The translations under genes and the position numbers were made by a program. A model generated the notes under the pieces. The model saw nothing but the letters and a program-made list of their open reading frames with translations. It made no database searches and was not told the DNA's origin. Of a stretch of 64,000 nucleotides of DNA, positions 7,343 through 17,224 are shown piece after piece; positions within the stretch are counted from its first letter, which is position 1, and each line of letters opens with the position of its first letter. The DNA comes from Mangrovivirga halotolerans. GTDB taxonomy: Bacteria; Bacteroidota; Bacteroidia; Cytophagales; Cyclobacteriaceae. Location of the stretch: contig NZ_JAPFQN010000002.1 in NCBI RefSeq assembly GCF_026241165.1, positions 1 to 64,000 of the forward strand. Direction: 5' to 3'.

Positions 7343-8446
7343 ATGAAATCTCAGCGAAAACATCCTTATTGTCTGAATTGTAATACTCCACTTAAAATAC
7401 AGGATAATTATTGTCCTAAGTGTGGTCAGGAAAATACAGATCAAAATGTCTCTGTAGGGATAATTTTATCAGAATTTATTTCAAATGCATTCGCTCTTGA
7501 CGGAAAACTACCTAAAAGTTTTGTTCCATTTTTATTTAAGCCCGGTAAACTGACCAATACCTATAATGCCGGAAAGAGAAATAAATACTTCAATCCGGTA
7601 AGAATGTATCTTGTGCTATCATTATTCTATTTTTTCGTAATAGGATATATCGGCAAAAAAGTAGCAGAGGATATTGAAACCCAATCTGAAAAAGTTTTTA
7701 ATAGAGTTTCTTCAGATGACCCTGCCTCTTTAAGTAAAATTGATTCTCTTATAAATCTTAAATCGAGAGATAGTGTTAATTGGGAAGCTATAAAGAAAGA
7801 AATTGAAAAAGATACAGGACTGAAACTTCCCGACTCATTAAATAAAGAAAAACCGAATATAATTAAGGATTTAAAAATTGATTCAGTTGAAAATGGTGGT
7901 TGGGATACAAATCTTGATTTTACGGAAAAATTATATAGCCTGGCGCAAGATGAATCCCTTTCTATCGAACAATGTATTGATAGTCTGGATGTTAACAAGT
8001 CGGAAAAACTAACATATGCTTTAACATACCAATCTATAAAAATAATCAGGAGTGATAAGAGGTATTTAATAGGCTATATACTCAAAAACCTGCCAATAAT
8101 GATGTTTATATTACTTCCTGTTTTTGCAGGGATGCTTAAACTTCTTTATATCAGAAGAAATTTTCTGTACATTCATCACATTATCCATGCATTGTATTTA
8201 CATTCTTTTGCCTATCTGGTATATGGGTTAACCTTATTAATAACAGTCAAATATGATCTTGATGCTGGTCTTGCATTTTTCTCTTTTATTCTTGTTTCCA
8301 CTTACAGTTATATCTCTTTTATCAGAGTATACAAGCAGGGCTGGTTTAAAACATTTGTGAAATTTAATATCCTAGGATATTTTTATATTTCATTTTTGTT
8401 AATAGCCTTTTTAATTGAACTGATGCTGAGCTTATATCTATTTTAG
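7343..8446 (+). CDS. DUF3667-type membrane protein with N-terminal zinc ribbon
   Basis: A 367-residue protein. A zinc ribbon opens it: Cys10-x2-Cys13 and Cys24-x2-Cys27 (CLNC...CPKC). The conserved FxxKPGKLTNTYNAGKRNKYFNPVRMYLVLS block, the hallmark of the Bacteroidota family DUF3667, leads into the first membrane helix (about 92-108). A polar loop of roughly 130 residues follows, then about four C-terminal helices (about 245-365). Family function is unknown. It lies alone, divergent from the outer-membrane protein gene and ended by a bidirectional terminator shared with hemL. Confidence 0.8.
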   Translation: MKSQRKHPYCLNCNTPLKIQDNYCPKCGQENTDQNVSVGIILSEFISNAFALDGKLPKSFVPFLFKPGKLTNTYNAGKRNKYFNPVRMYLVLSLFYFFVIGYIGKKVAEDIETQSEKVFNRVSSDDPASLSKIDSLINLKSRDSVNWEAIKKEIEKDTGLKLPDSLNKEKPNIIKDLKIDSVENGGWDTNLDFTEKLYSLAQDESLSIEQCIDSLDVNKSEKLTYALTYQSIKIIRSDKRYLIGYILKNLPIMMFILLPVFAGMLKLLYIRRNFLYIHHIIHALYLHSFAYLVYGLTLLITVKYDLDAGLAFFSFILVSTYSYISFIRVYKQGWFKTFVKFNILGYFYISFLLIAFLIELMLSLYLF

Positions 8447-8458
8447 ATAAATAAATAA

Positions 8459-8492
8459 AAAAAGGCTGCAATGATAAATTACAGCCTTTTTT
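8459..8492. terminator. Bidirectional terminator between DUF3667 gene and hemL
   Basis: Stem AAAAAGGCTG/CAGCCTTTTT (8459-8468 with 8482-8491) with T-runs on both strands. Confidence 0.9.
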
Positions 8493-8509
8493 ATTACGAT
8501 ATATTCAAA

Positions 8510-9805
8510 TCACAATACTTTATCGATTGCTTTTTCATGAGCATCAATTATTTTATCTATATCCTCTTCCTTTAAAGAATAAGAAAGAAACCATGACTCA
8601 AATTGTGCCGGTGGTAAATAAACACCTTCATCGAGCATTGCCTGAAAATATTTACCAAACAATTCCGTGTCACAGGTTTTAGCAGTTTCAAGATCAGTAA
8701 CTGTTTTATCAGTAAAGAACACAGAAATCATCGAACCCAGCCTATTGATAGTATAAGGTAAATTCTTTTTATCGTGAATTTCCTGGATACCTTTATGTAG
8801 TTTTTCTGTCAGGGTACTTAGGGTAGTATATACTTGTGGATTATTCTTTAGATGATTTAACATAGCTAAACCTGCAGCCATAGCTACTGGATTTCCTGAA
8901 AGGGTTCCAGCCTGGTATACAGGGCCTGTTGGTGCTACAAATTCCATGATCTCTTTTTTACCACCATAGGCTCCTACCGGCATTCCACCTCCGATAATTT
9001 TACCAAGTGTAGTCATATCAGGAATAACCCCATATACTTCCTGTGCCCCACCTGGAGCTAGTCTGAATCCTGTCATGACCTCATCAAAGATTAATAATAT
9101 ACCATTATCATCACATCTTTTTCTAAGCCCTTCTAAATATCCATCCTCAGGAAGAACGCAGCCCATATTTCCTGCCACAGGCTCTAAGATTATTGCGGCG
9201 ATATCATCACCTGTTTCATCGATCAATTTATCAACTGATTCCAGATCATTAAATGGAACAGTCAAAGTATCATTGGCAGTACCCTGAGTAACACCAGGAC
9301 TATTTGGTGTACCCAAAGTCATTGCACCACTTCCCGCTGCAATTAAAAAGCTATCACCATGACCATGATAGCATCCTTCCATTTTAATTATTTTATTCCT
9401 GTTAGTATAACCTCTTGCCAATCGAATAGCTGACATAGTAGCTTCGGTTCCCGAATTAACCATCCTTACCTTTTCTATAGAAGGAACCATTTCTGTGATC
9501 AATTCAGCAATTTCAACTTCTTTAGCATTTGGAGCTCCAAAAGATAAAGAGTTTCCGATCGCCTCTTTCACTGCACTTTCAATCTCAGGATGGGCGTGTC
9601 CGATAATCATCGGGCCCCAGCTATTGATAAGATCATAATAGGCATTCCCGTCTTCATCATACATAAAGGCTCCCTTGGCTGATTTTATGAATAGAGGATC
9701 ACCTCCGACAGCCTTAAAAGCCCTTACAGGAGAATTTACTCCACCAGGGATATAATTTTGAGCTTCGTTAAATAACTTTTTACTTGTCTCTATTGATCGG
9801 TTCAT
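8510..9805 (-). CDS. hemL: Glutamate-1-semialdehyde 2,1-aminomutase
   Basis: PLP enzyme converting glutamate-1-semialdehyde to 5-aminolevulinate in the C5 pathway of heme synthesis. The 431-residue length is typical. Diagnostic blocks are YIPGGVNSPVRAFKAVGGDP near the N-terminus, NSGTEATMSAIRLARG (118-132), CYHGHGD (145-151), FDEVMTGFR (240-248) and the Schiff-base Lys269 in TTLGKIIGGGMPVGAYGG. The ATG at 9805 lies inside the end of the upstream gene (26-bp overlap), suggesting translational coupling in a guaA-(TPR/binding protein)-hemL unit. No other heme gene is adjacent. Confidence 0.95.
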   Translation of the reverse strand: MNRSIETSKKLFNEAQNYIPGGVNSPVRAFKAVGGDPLFIKSAKGAFMYDEDGNAYYDLINSWGPMIIGHAHPEIESAVKEAIGNSLSFGAPNAKEVEIAELITEMVPSIEKVRMVNSGTEATMSAIRLARGYTNRNKIIKMEGCYHGHGDSFLIAAGSGAMTLGTPNSPGVTQGTANDTLTVPFNDLESVDKLIDETGDDIAAIILEPVAGNMGCVLPEDGYLEGLRKRCDDNGILLIFDEVMTGFRLAPGGAQEVYGVIPDMTTLGKIIGGGMPVGAYGGKKEIMEFVAPTGPVYQAGTLSGNPVAMAAGLAMLNHLKNNPQVYTTLSTLTEKLHKGIQEIHDKKNLPYTINRLGSMISVFFTDKTVTDLETAKTCDTELFGKYFQAMLDEGVYLPPAQFESWFLSYSLKEEDIDKIIDAHEKAIDKVL

Positions 9806-11513
9806 ATTTTAGATCGTCTATTTGGTCTGGAAGCAATAATTTTGCATCCACAAATTGAATAATTGGTGTGTACCTGTTATCGTTTGACTGAAAGAAATTG
9901 TAAGCTGGAGTTAATTGCCCTTCCGAATATTCATCATCAATTTCTAGCTGAAAGTATTTACCATTTGAATCCATTTGTTTTCCAAAGTAATACATCATAT
10001 CAAATCCTAGACATAAATACTTGGTTGGTAAAGTTCCAGTCCTATCTATATAAAAATTTCTGAATGATGTGAAGGTTCCATTCTCACGATCAACATAATC
10101 AGTAGAAATAATTCTCACTCCCAGTCTTTCTACCTGATCATAAGAAAGAGTGCTTATATCAAAAATTTCATCAGTTGTAATCATCGGAATTTTTTCATCT
10201 CTTATATCAAGAGTACTCAATGCTTTCGCTATCAACCTTTTATCATGACTTGCAAGAAAAATATGTCCGACACTATCCTCTGCTACTTTAAAAACCCTTT
10301 CTTCATTCATCTTTGAAAGGAAATCCATTGATTCCTGAATTTGATCAACTTTCACTTTCTTAAAGATGAGATTGGTAAAACCTTCCTCAGTCAGGTATTT
10401 TTTATATGTTGCCGCCATCAGACTATCTCGATAATTGTCAGAGTAAAACACCATGTAATTTTTATTCCTGTCGAGATTTTGAGCAGCATAATTCGCAGCG
10501 TTCATTGCTTGAGTAACGTAGCTACTTTTTAGAAGATAACTGAAAGGATTCTCAGTGATATATTCAACTTTATCACTTAAAGGATGAATGACATTAATTT
10601 TCTTATCAAATCCGAACTGTGAAACTGCTTTAAAAGGCCCTTCATATAGTGGCCCTATAATTAAATCCATGCGATCAAGGTCTCCAGATTTAATTATTTT
10701 AGCAGTATGTAATGAATCAACTTTGGTATCGAAGGCAAATAATTTAATATTTACTCCCTCTCTTTCAAGTGAATCGACTGCTATTTTAATCCCCTCATAC
10801 AGATCCATCACAAAGTTTTTCTTTGTTTTAGCTCCGCGGAAACGATCACTTTGGAATGGCAGCATTACTGCTACATCATACTCATCCTTTTTAATATTTC
10901 GCAACCCACCCAGGGCATTATATCTTTCAGCATCGAGATCATATTCTTTTACCAGAAAATCGAGAAGGTTTCTGTCTTGCTCGTAAAGTGGTTGAAGATA
11001 AATTCTTTCTGCTAGCAAAATAGCAAGGTCTTTATCCTTAGGATATTTTTGAAGTAATTCAGTAAGGTAACTCAAATCGCTTACAGCTAGAAGGTAGTAC
11101 ATTTTCATATTACGACCTTCTTCTCTGAGATTCTTATTTTTAATGGATTTGAGCATTTCTACTGCCTCAAATATATTTCCGGATTGAAAATACGCATCAG
11201 CCAAACCGTATTTAACCTCATCGATATAAGGCCAGTCAGAATATTTGTTGAGTATTTGCAAATACATATTTTTTGCCCTGTCGAGTTCACCTAACCGCAA
11301 ACTTGAAAGCGCATAATAATATGATGCTAATTCAGCATAAGCTCCGCCGTTATTTTCACTTTCAAGTACAGTCTCGAAATTTTCACGAGCTAATGCATAT
11401 TTACCTTCTCTGAAAAGGGATTTACCATTTTCATAACGAAGCTTTGCTGATTCTTGAGCAAAAATGTTCAGCGTTGCAAAGCAAAAAATCAATAACAGAA
11501 AGAATTTCTTCAT
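9780..11513 (-). CDS. Exported TPR plus periplasmic-binding-fold protein (LpoA-like architecture)
   Basis: A 577-residue protein when started at the ATG at 11513, which gives the signal peptide MKKFFLLLIFCFATLNIFAQ; an in-frame start 22 codons upstream would hide it. Residues about 22-215 contain TPR-like helical repeats (YENGKSLFREGKYALARENFE, LADAYFQSGNIFEAVEML). From about 235 a type-I periplasmic-binding fold begins (VAVMLPFQS...DLYEGIKIAVDSL...IIGPLYEGPFKAVSQFG...INVIHPLSD), extending to the C-terminus. This order of domains is that of LpoA, the E. coli activator of penicillin-binding protein 1A, and also of binding proteins attached to TPRs. No permease or ATPase is nearby, which argues against an ABC uptake role. 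There is no lipobox. Confidence 0.7.
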   Translation of the reverse strand: MKKFFLLLIFCFATLNIFAQESAKLRYENGKSLFREGKYALARENFETVLESENNGGAYAELASYYYALSSLRLGELDRAKNMYLQILNKYSDWPYIDEVKYGLADAYFQSGNIFEAVEMLKSIKNKNLREEGRNMKMYYLLAVSDLSYLTELLQKYPKDKDLAILLAERIYLQPLYEQDRNLLDFLVKEYDLDAERYNALGGLRNIKKDEYDVAVMLPFQSDRFRGAKTKKNFVMDLYEGIKIAVDSLEREGVNIKLFAFDTKVDSLHTAKIIKSGDLDRMDLIIGPLYEGPFKAVSQFGFDKKINVIHPLSDKVEYITENPFSYLLKSSYVTQAMNAANYAAQNLDRNKNYMVFYSDNYRDSLMAATYKKYLTEEGFTNLIFKKVKVDQIQESMDFLSKMNEERVFKVAEDSVGHIFLASHDKRLIAKALSTLDIRDEKIPMITTDEIFDISTLSYDQVERLGVRIISTDYVDRENGTFTSFRNFYIDRTGTLPTKYLCLGFDMMYYFGKQMDSNGKYFQLEIDDEYSEGQLTPAYNFFQSNDNRYTPIIQFVDAKLLLPDQIDDLKYEPINRDK

Positions 11514-11529
11514 AATAAGATCATTTTCC

Positions 11530-13059
11530 CTATTCCCACTCGATAGTTGCTGGTGGTTTAGAGCTAATATCGTAAACAACTCTGTTTACGCCTTTTACTT
11601 TATTTATAATAGTATTTGAAATCTCAGCAAGGAACTCGTATGGTAAATGACACCAGTCTGCTGTCATTCCATCCACACTGGTAACAGCTCTTAAAGCTAC
11701 TACTCTTTCATAAGTTCTTTCATCACCCATTACTCCAACTGAGTTAATTGGCAATAAAACTGCTCCTGCCTGCCAAACCTGATTATACAGATTTGCTGTT
11801 TTCAATCCCTGGATAAAAATATAATCTACTTCCTGAAGTACATGAACTTTCTCTGGTGTAACATCACCAAGAATTCTTATTGCCAGACCAGGTCCAGGAA
11901 AAGGATGTCTGTTTAAAATAGCCTCATCAAGCCCAAGAGCTGATCCAACCTTTCTAACTTCATCTTTGAATAAACTATTTAAAGGCTCTACCACTTTTAA
12001 GTTCATTTTTTCAGGAAGACCACCTACATTATGGTGAGATTTTATAGTTGCTGAAGGTCCCTTTACAGAAACTGATTCAATAACATCCGGGTAAATCGTT
12101 CCCTGAGCCAACCACTTAACATCTTGAATTTTATGAGCTTCTGTATCAAAAACATCTATAAAAACTTTTCCGATAGCTTTTCTTTTGGCTTCAGGATCTG
12201 TTTTACCTTTTAATTCATCATAAAACAACTCTTTTGCATCAACACCTTTAACATTAAGGCCCATATGCTTGTAAGACTCAAGAACATCTTCATATTCATG
12301 CTTTCTTAGCAGTCCGTTATCTACAAATATACAATGTAGGTTTTTTCCTATTGCCTCGTGTATAAGCATTGCTGCTACAGAACTATCCACGCCACCTGAA
12401 AGACCAAGCACAACTTTATCATTCCCTAACTGTTCCTTTAATTGTTCGACAGTTTCATCAATGAAATGGGCTGGTGTCCAATCCTGACTACAATCGCAAA
12501 TATTAACGATGAAATTCCTCAATATTGTCTTACCGTCTGTAGAATGTGTCACCTCAGGGTGAAACTGAATTCCATAGGTATCTTCATCTTTTACGTGATA
12601 TGCAGCTACATTTACTGACCTTGTGGAAGCAATGATCTCAAAAGAATCCGGCAGATCTTTAATCGTATCACCATGTGACATCCAAACCTGGCTATCAATA
12701 TCTACTCCATCAAATAACGGATTTAATGAATTAACCTTACTAAGATTTGCGCGTCCATATTCCCTGTTTTCAGAAGGTGTTACAAAACCTCCTTCGCTGA
12801 ATGCTAAAAGCTGGGCACCGTAACATACACCCAGAACTGGTAACTTTCCTCGGAATTTTTCTATTGGAATTCTCGGTGAATCCTCATCTCTTACTGAACA
12901 AGGGCTACCTGAAAAAATTACACCTTTGACATTTTCAGAGATCTCAGGAATATTATTATATGGATGGATCTCACAATAAACATTAAGTTCACGAACACGC
13001 CTGGCTATCAGCTGTGTATACTGCGAACCGAAATCGATGATAAGTATTTGCTCTGACAT
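11530..13059 (-). CDS. guaA: GMP synthase (glutamine-hydrolysing)
   Basis: Converts XMP to GMP with glutamine-derived ammonia. A class I glutaminase domain comes first ([17 protein letters not shown], nucleophile Cys in [18 protein letters not shown]). It is followed by an ATP-pyrophosphatase domain ([16 protein letters not shown]) and the dimerization domain ending in KPPATIEWE, as in all GuaA. The ATG at 13059 is preferred: the GTG two codons upstream would overlap a TAnnTTTG-type box at 13065-13072. That gives 509 residues. The next gene starts 16 bp downstream, so guaA probably heads an operon with the TPR/binding protein and hemL. Confidence 0.96.
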   Translation of the reverse strand: MSEQILIIDFGSQYTQLIARRVRELNVYCEIHPYNNIPEISENVKGVIFSGSPCSVRDEDSPRIPIEKFRGKLPVLGVCYGAQLLAFSEGGFVTPSENREYGRANLSKVNSLNPLFDGVDIDSQVWMSHGDTIKDLPDSFEIIASTRSVNVAAYHVKDEDTYGIQFHPEVTHSTDGKTILRNFIVNICDCSQDWTPAHFIDETVEQLKEQLGNDKVVLGLSGGVDSSVAAMLIHEAIGKNLHCIFVDNGLLRKHEYEDVLESYKHMGLNVKGVDAKELFYDELKGKTDPEAKRKAIGKVFIDVFDTEAHKIQDVKWLAQGTIYPDVIESVSVKGPSATIKSHHNVGGLPEKMNLKVVEPLNSLFKDEVRKVGSALGLDEAILNRHPFPGPGLAIRILGDVTPEKVHVLQEVDYIFIQGLKTANLYNQVWQAGAVLLPINSVGVMGDERTYERVVALRAVTSVDGMTADWCHLPYEFLAEISNTIINKVKGVNRVVYDISSKPPATIEWE

Positions 13060-13064
13060 GGGCA

Positions 13065-13072
13065 CAAAAATA
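13065..13072 (-). promoter_or_regulatory. Putative -7 box of guaA
   Basis: TATTTTTG on the minus strand matches TAnnTTTG and ends only 5 bp before the guaA ATG, implying a very short or absent 5' leader. Confidence 0.45.
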
Positions 13073-13121
13073 ACACCCTTTATCAGTTAATACCAGTCAA
13101 TTTGATAAGAATTAACAGAAA

Positions 13122-14081
13122 CTACCCGCGGAGGAAGAGGTGATAAATATATCCAGCATAAACAAGTAGGAAAACAACCCCTTCATATCGTGTGATAACC
13201 GATCTTTTACCGACAATTATTGAAAGTATAAGCAGGCTGGAACTTATGATAATCATCAGGACATCTGTATTGTTCACTGTTTCAAATTCTATCGGATTAA
13301 TTATTGAACTTATACCCAATATCCATAATAAATTAAAGATATTACTTCCAATAACATTACCTACAGCCAATTGTGTTTTCCTTTTGGATACTGCCACAAG
13401 GGAGGTGACCAGTTCGGGAAGTGACGTACCCAGAGCAACTAGTGTCAAACCAATAAAGCTCTCACTAAACCCAAACATTTTAGAGAGCTCAATTGCTCCA
13501 TCAACGACCCATTTACCTCCAAAGAAAAGCCCTAATACTCCCAGAACAATAAACGCAATACTTTTAACAACAGGTTGAGTAACAATGCTTCCTTCAATTA
13601 TATCATCCTTTTTCTCCCTTGCATAGTTATAGATATAACCGAGAAACAAAGCGAAGAAAAACAATAAGACGATCCCTTCGCCCAAATCCAGCATTAACCC
13701 ATTCTTATGATCTGAAAATATAGCCACATTTGCCAGATAACCTACAAGAAGAGTTGCTGTCAGGCTAAAAGGTATTTCAATAAAAAGGGTATTTTTCTTT
13801 ATTGGTAAACTGTTTACGCAAGCTGATAACCCGAGGACCAACAAAATATTTGCAATATTTGAACCAAGGACATTTCCTACTCCAATTTCACTTTTACCTT
13901 GTATACCGGCCATTATATTTACCAGTAATTCCGGCATACTGGTTCCGATAGAAACAATAGTCAAACCAATGATGAAGTCAGAAATATTATACCGCTTTGC
14001 CAACGAAGAAGCACCTTCAACCATTATATCAGCTCCCTTGACCAATATAACAAACCCAACAACAAACAGAATATAGACCAT
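13122..14081 (-). CDS. CaCA-family Na+/Ca2+ exchanger-like antiporter
   Basis: A 319-residue, roughly ten-helix inner-membrane exchanger of the YrbG type. Two alpha repeats are evident: GTSMPELLVNIMAGIQGKSEIGVGNVLGSNIANILL in the first half and GTSLPELVTSLVAV with QLAVGNVIGSNIFNLL in the second. Each has the conserved G-T-S-x-P-E and G-N-x-x-G-S-N signatures that bind the cations. The internal duplication is clear. It would exchange Ca2+ or a related cation for Na+ or H+. It is transcribed alone on the minus strand between the his operon and guaA; no regulatory element is visible. Confidence 0.88.
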   Translation of the reverse strand: MVYILFVVGFVILVKGADIMVEGASSLAKRYNISDFIIGLTIVSIGTSMPELLVNIMAGIQGKSEIGVGNVLGSNIANILLVLGLSACVNSLPIKKNTLFIEIPFSLTATLLVGYLANVAIFSDHKNGLMLDLGEGIVLLFFFALFLGYIYNYAREKKDDIIEGSIVTQPVVKSIAFIVLGVLGLFFGGKWVVDGAIELSKMFGFSESFIGLTLVALGTSLPELVTSLVAVSKRKTQLAVGNVIGSNIFNLLWILGISSIINPIEFETVNNTDVLMIIISSSLLILSIIVGKRSVITRYEGVVFLLVYAGYIYHLFLRG

Positions 14082-14148
14082 GGACTAAAAAAATTTAAGC
14101 CCTGAAGTTATAAAAAGGAATTAACTGAGCAAAGAATCATTCTATGAA

Positions 14149-15051
14149 TCATTCGGAGTTTACGATGAATTGTGCAACTTTTAATAAAGCCTTATTAGCT
14201 TCCGGTAAACTAGGAGCTAAAAAGTGCCATACATGAAACATTTTATCCCAGATATCCAGCTCAACTTTATTTCCAGAAGAAGCGGCTTTTTCGGCAAGCT
14301 TTACAGCATCATGAAGAAGAATTTCATGGCTACCTACTTGTATAAACATTGGCGGAAGAGAATACAAGTCACACCCAAGGGGTGAGGCATATTCTTCATG
14401 TGATTTGATTTGTTCGGTGGTAGCATAATAAGATGCCATCCATTTCAAATCTGATGGTTGAAACATATGATCCTTTCCTGAAGGAAGGTCGTATATTCCC
14501 GAATTCACATCTAAATTAACCCATGGAGACAACAATACCAGGCTATCTACATTAGGTTTTAATTTATCTCTGCGATATAAGGCGGTTGCCAGGGCTAGTC
14601 CTCCCCCACTGGAATCTCCCATCAGGTGAATTTTCCTGATTTCAGGATAACTTTCACGAAGATAGTCAATCACCAGACTGATTTCTTCAATGGCCTTAGG
14701 ATATTTATTTTCAGGTGCCAGGCTATATTCCACTCCAAAGACTGGTAAGTGGCAGGATTTTGAAACCTGCCCCATCAATGAGAGATGTGTTCTTACCGAA
14801 CCAAAACAATATCCTCCTCCATGAATAAAAACTATAGCCTGCTTCTCACTAACCTTTCCTGAAGTGATTCGGGATACTCCAATTCCATTGACTTTAAACT
14901 TTACCTGTTCAAGACCTGATAAATGGCTTACTTTTGAAGCCAGTTTATTAAAAACTTTTCTAACAACCTTAGGATGAGCAGTTCTGCCTCCCCTCTTTTT
15001 ATCCTGAAGGGAAAGCAAATATTTATAGTAACTACTCTTAATGCTGGCCAT
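14149..15051 (-). CDS. Alpha/beta hydrolase of the hormone-sensitive-lipase family
   Basis: A 300-residue esterase-like protein with the family IV oxyanion motif HGGGYCFGS (77-85) and nucleophile elbow GDSSGGG (Ser147). An acid region reads VGSHEILLHDAV, where Glu occupies the usual Asp position, and the catalytic His is probably in MFHVWHFL near the C-terminus. There is no signal peptide, so it is cytoplasmic. Its ATG overlaps the hisB stop by one base (TAATG), so it is translationally coupled as the last gene of the histidine operon although no histidine step needs such an enzyme. The substrate is unknown; small acyl esters are the family default. Confidence 0.8.
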   Translation of the reverse strand: MASIKSSYYKYLLSLQDKKRGGRTAHPKVVRKVFNKLASKVSHLSGLEQVKFKVNGIGVSRITSGKVSEKQAIVFIHGGGYCFGSVRTHLSLMGQVSKSCHLPVFGVEYSLAPENKYPKAIEEISLVIDYLRESYPEIRKIHLMGDSSGGGLALATALYRRDKLKPNVDSLVLLSPWVNLDVNSGIYDLPSGKDHMFQPSDLKWMASYYATTEQIKSHEEYASPLGCDLYSLPPMFIQVGSHEILLHDAVKLAEKAASSGNKVELDIWDKMFHVWHFLAPSLPEANKALLKVAQFIVNSE

Positions 15052-16148
15052 TATAATAATCCTTTGGTTGATGGTAATTGATCTAGTTCATTTTCATTTC
15101 TAGATACAGCCAATTTAATCGATTTTGCCCAGGCTTTAAATATTGCTTCTATTTTATGATGCTCATTATCTCCTTCCACCTTAATATTTAAGTTTGCCTT
15201 TGCTGAGTCGCAAAATGATTTAAAAAAATGATAAAACATTTCAGTAGGCATATCACCGATCATTTCCCTTCTGAATTCAGCCTCCCAGACAAGCCAGGGT
15301 CTACCTCCGAAATCAATAGCAACCTGGGCTAGAGAATCATCCATAGGTAATAAAAACCCATATCTATTTATTCCTCTCTTATCTTTTAGGGCTTCCAGAA
15401 AAGCCTCTCCTAATGCAAGAGCTGTATCCTCAATTGTATGATGTTCATCAACCTGTAAATCTCCATTTACTTTTATATTCAGATCAATACCCCCATGTTT
15501 GCCTAGCTGATCTAACATATGATCAAAAAATCCCAACCCAGTATCAATTTCTGTCTTTCCCTTTCCGTCAAGATTAAGTGAAATACTAATATCGGTTTCA
15601 TTTGTTTTCCTGATCACAGATCCGGTTCTATCCGGCATTGCCAGAAATTTAGCTATCTCATCCCATGAAGATGTGGATAAAATAGCATCGTCAGATTTTT
15701 GATTACTTATAAGAATACCTTTTGCCCCTAAATTTTTAGCAAGCTCTATATCTGTTTCCCGATCTCCAATGACATATGAACCGCTAAGGTCAAAATTACC
15801 ATTAATATATTCTGACAACATTCCAGTTCCAGGCTTACGAGTAGGTAACTTCTCATGTTCAAATGACCGATCGATATGAATAGCATCAAAAACAATTCCT
15901 TCTGATTCTAAAATCTCGAGCATTTTTTCATGAGCCGGCCAAAAGGTATCTTCAGGAAATGAATCGGTGCCCAACCCATCCTGGTTAGTCACCATAACTA
16001 AGTAGTAATCAGTCAATTGACTGATCTTCTTCAAATTTGATATCGCACCTGGTAAAAAAGATAGTTTCTCAAGACTATCTACCTGAAAATCAGTCGGTGG
16101 TTCCACAATTATGGTTCCGTCTCTATCTATAAAAAGTACTTTTTTCAT
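15051..16148 (-). CDS. hisB: Bifunctional histidinol-phosphatase / imidazoleglycerol-phosphate dehydratase
   Basis: Catalyses two steps of histidine synthesis. Residues 1-165 are a HAD phosphatase (nucleophile motif FIDRDGTII, Asp8 and Asp10; [24 protein letters not shown]). The remainder is the IGP dehydratase, with metal-binding motifs [33 protein letters not shown] and [18 protein letters not shown]. At 365 residues this is the fused form also known from enteric bacteria. It starts 5 bp after hisC and ends overlapping the hydrolase start by one base. The arrangement leaves hisH, hisA, hisF and hisI outside this operon. Confidence 0.96.
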   Translation of the reverse strand: MKKVLFIDRDGTIIVEPPTDFQVDSLEKLSFLPGAISNLKKISQLTDYYLVMVTNQDGLGTDSFPEDTFWPAHEKMLEILESEGIVFDAIHIDRSFEHEKLPTRKPGTGMLSEYINGNFDLSGSYVIGDRETDIELAKNLGAKGILISNQKSDDAILSTSSWDEIAKFLAMPDRTGSVIRKTNETDISISLNLDGKGKTEIDTGLGFFDHMLDQLGKHGGIDLNIKVNGDLQVDEHHTIEDTALALGEAFLEALKDKRGINRYGFLLPMDDSLAQVAIDFGGRPWLVWEAEFRREMIGDMPTEMFYHFFKSFCDSAKANLNIKVEGDNEHHKIEAIFKAWAKSIKLAVSRNENELDQLPSTKGLL

Positions 16149-16153
16149 TTAAT

Positions 16154-17224
16154 TCACGCATTTAATTTATCAACAACTAATGCTGTTAATTCACTTAGTA
16201 AAATATCGTTTTCATTTTTTGTACCAATGGTAATTCTCAAACAGTCATCACATAACACTACATTGGAACGATTTCTTACGACTATTCCCTTTTTTATCAA
16301 ACTTCTATATAATTCTGCCGCCTTATGAATCTTAACCAGAATAAAGTTTGCATCTGAAGGATATACATTTTTAACCGCTGAAAGTTTAACTATTTCCTGG
16401 ATTAATCTTTTCCTTTCTGCAATTACTAATGCCACCCACTCATCGACTTGTTTAAAATTATCCAGTGCTTTTGATGCTGCTTCCTGAGTTGCCTCATTGA
16501 TATTATAGGGTGGCTTAACTTTATTTAAAAAACCAATAATTTTCGGGTCTGCGTAGGCCATGCCTAATCTAAGCCCTGCCATGCCCCATGCCTTCGAAAA
16601 TGTTTGCAATACTACCAAATTAGGATACTCTTCTAATCTTTGGCTCCAGCTTTGAGAAGTTGTAAAGTCAATATAGGCTTCATCAATTACAACAATGCCT
16701 CCAAAGGATTTAAGAATAGCTTCTATATCCTTTTCATGCATCAGGTTTCCGGTAGGATTATTCGGGGAGCATAAAAAGATTAGTTTTATCTTTTTATCTT
16801 TTTCAATAGTATCAATTATTGTTTCAACATTCAATTGATAATTTCTTAACAGAGGAACCTCCAAGCATTCCACATTATTGATATCTGCTGAAACTTTATA
16901 CATTCCATAGGTAGGTGGAGTGATTATCACCCTGTCTTCTCCAGGTTCACAAAATATTCTGAAAAGAAGATCTATCGGTTCGTCACTCCCATTTCCTAAG
17001 AAAATTTTATCCGGATCAATATTTTTAAGAAGTCCGAGTTTACCTTTGACAGTTTGCTGTAAAGGATCCGGATATCGGTTATACTTATTACCATCAGCTG
17101 ACCCAAATGGATTTTCATTTGCATCCAGAAATACTGAAGCAAGGCCATCAAACTCATCTCTAGCCGAAGAATAAGGCTTCAAAGCCTTAATATGAGTCCT
17201 AATCAGATTATCTATATTAATCAT
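16154..17224 (-). CDS. hisC: Histidinol-phosphate aminotransferase
   Basis: PLP enzyme converting imidazole-acetol phosphate to histidinol phosphate. Blocks LDANENPFG, NRYPDPLQQTVKGKL, FLGNGSDEPIDLLFR, CSPNNPTGNL, VIDEAYIDF and the Schiff-base Lys in TFSKAWGMAGLRLG are all present, followed by the C-terminal Arg motif LRITIGTKNEN. The ATG at 17224 (MINIDNLI) is chosen: the alternative upstream codon is TTG, and this ATG overlaps the hisD stop by 8 bp (ATGATTAA), a typical coupled start. It encodes 356 residues. Confidence 0.96.
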   Translation of the reverse strand: MINIDNLIRTHIKALKPYSSARDEFDGLASVFLDANENPFGSADGNKYNRYPDPLQQTVKGKLGLLKNIDPDKIFLGNGSDEPIDLLFRIFCEPGEDRVIITPPTYGMYKVSADINNVECLEVPLLRNYQLNVETIIDTIEKDKKIKLIFLCSPNNPTGNLMHEKDIEAILKSFGGIVVIDEAYIDFTTSQSWSQRLEEYPNLVVLQTFSKAWGMAGLRLGMAYADPKIIGFLNKVKPPYNINEATQEAASKALDNFKQVDEWVALVIAERKRLIQEIVKLSAVKNVYPSDANFILVKIHKAAELYRSLIKKGIVVRNRSNVVLCDDCLRITIGTKNENDILLSELTALVVDKLNA

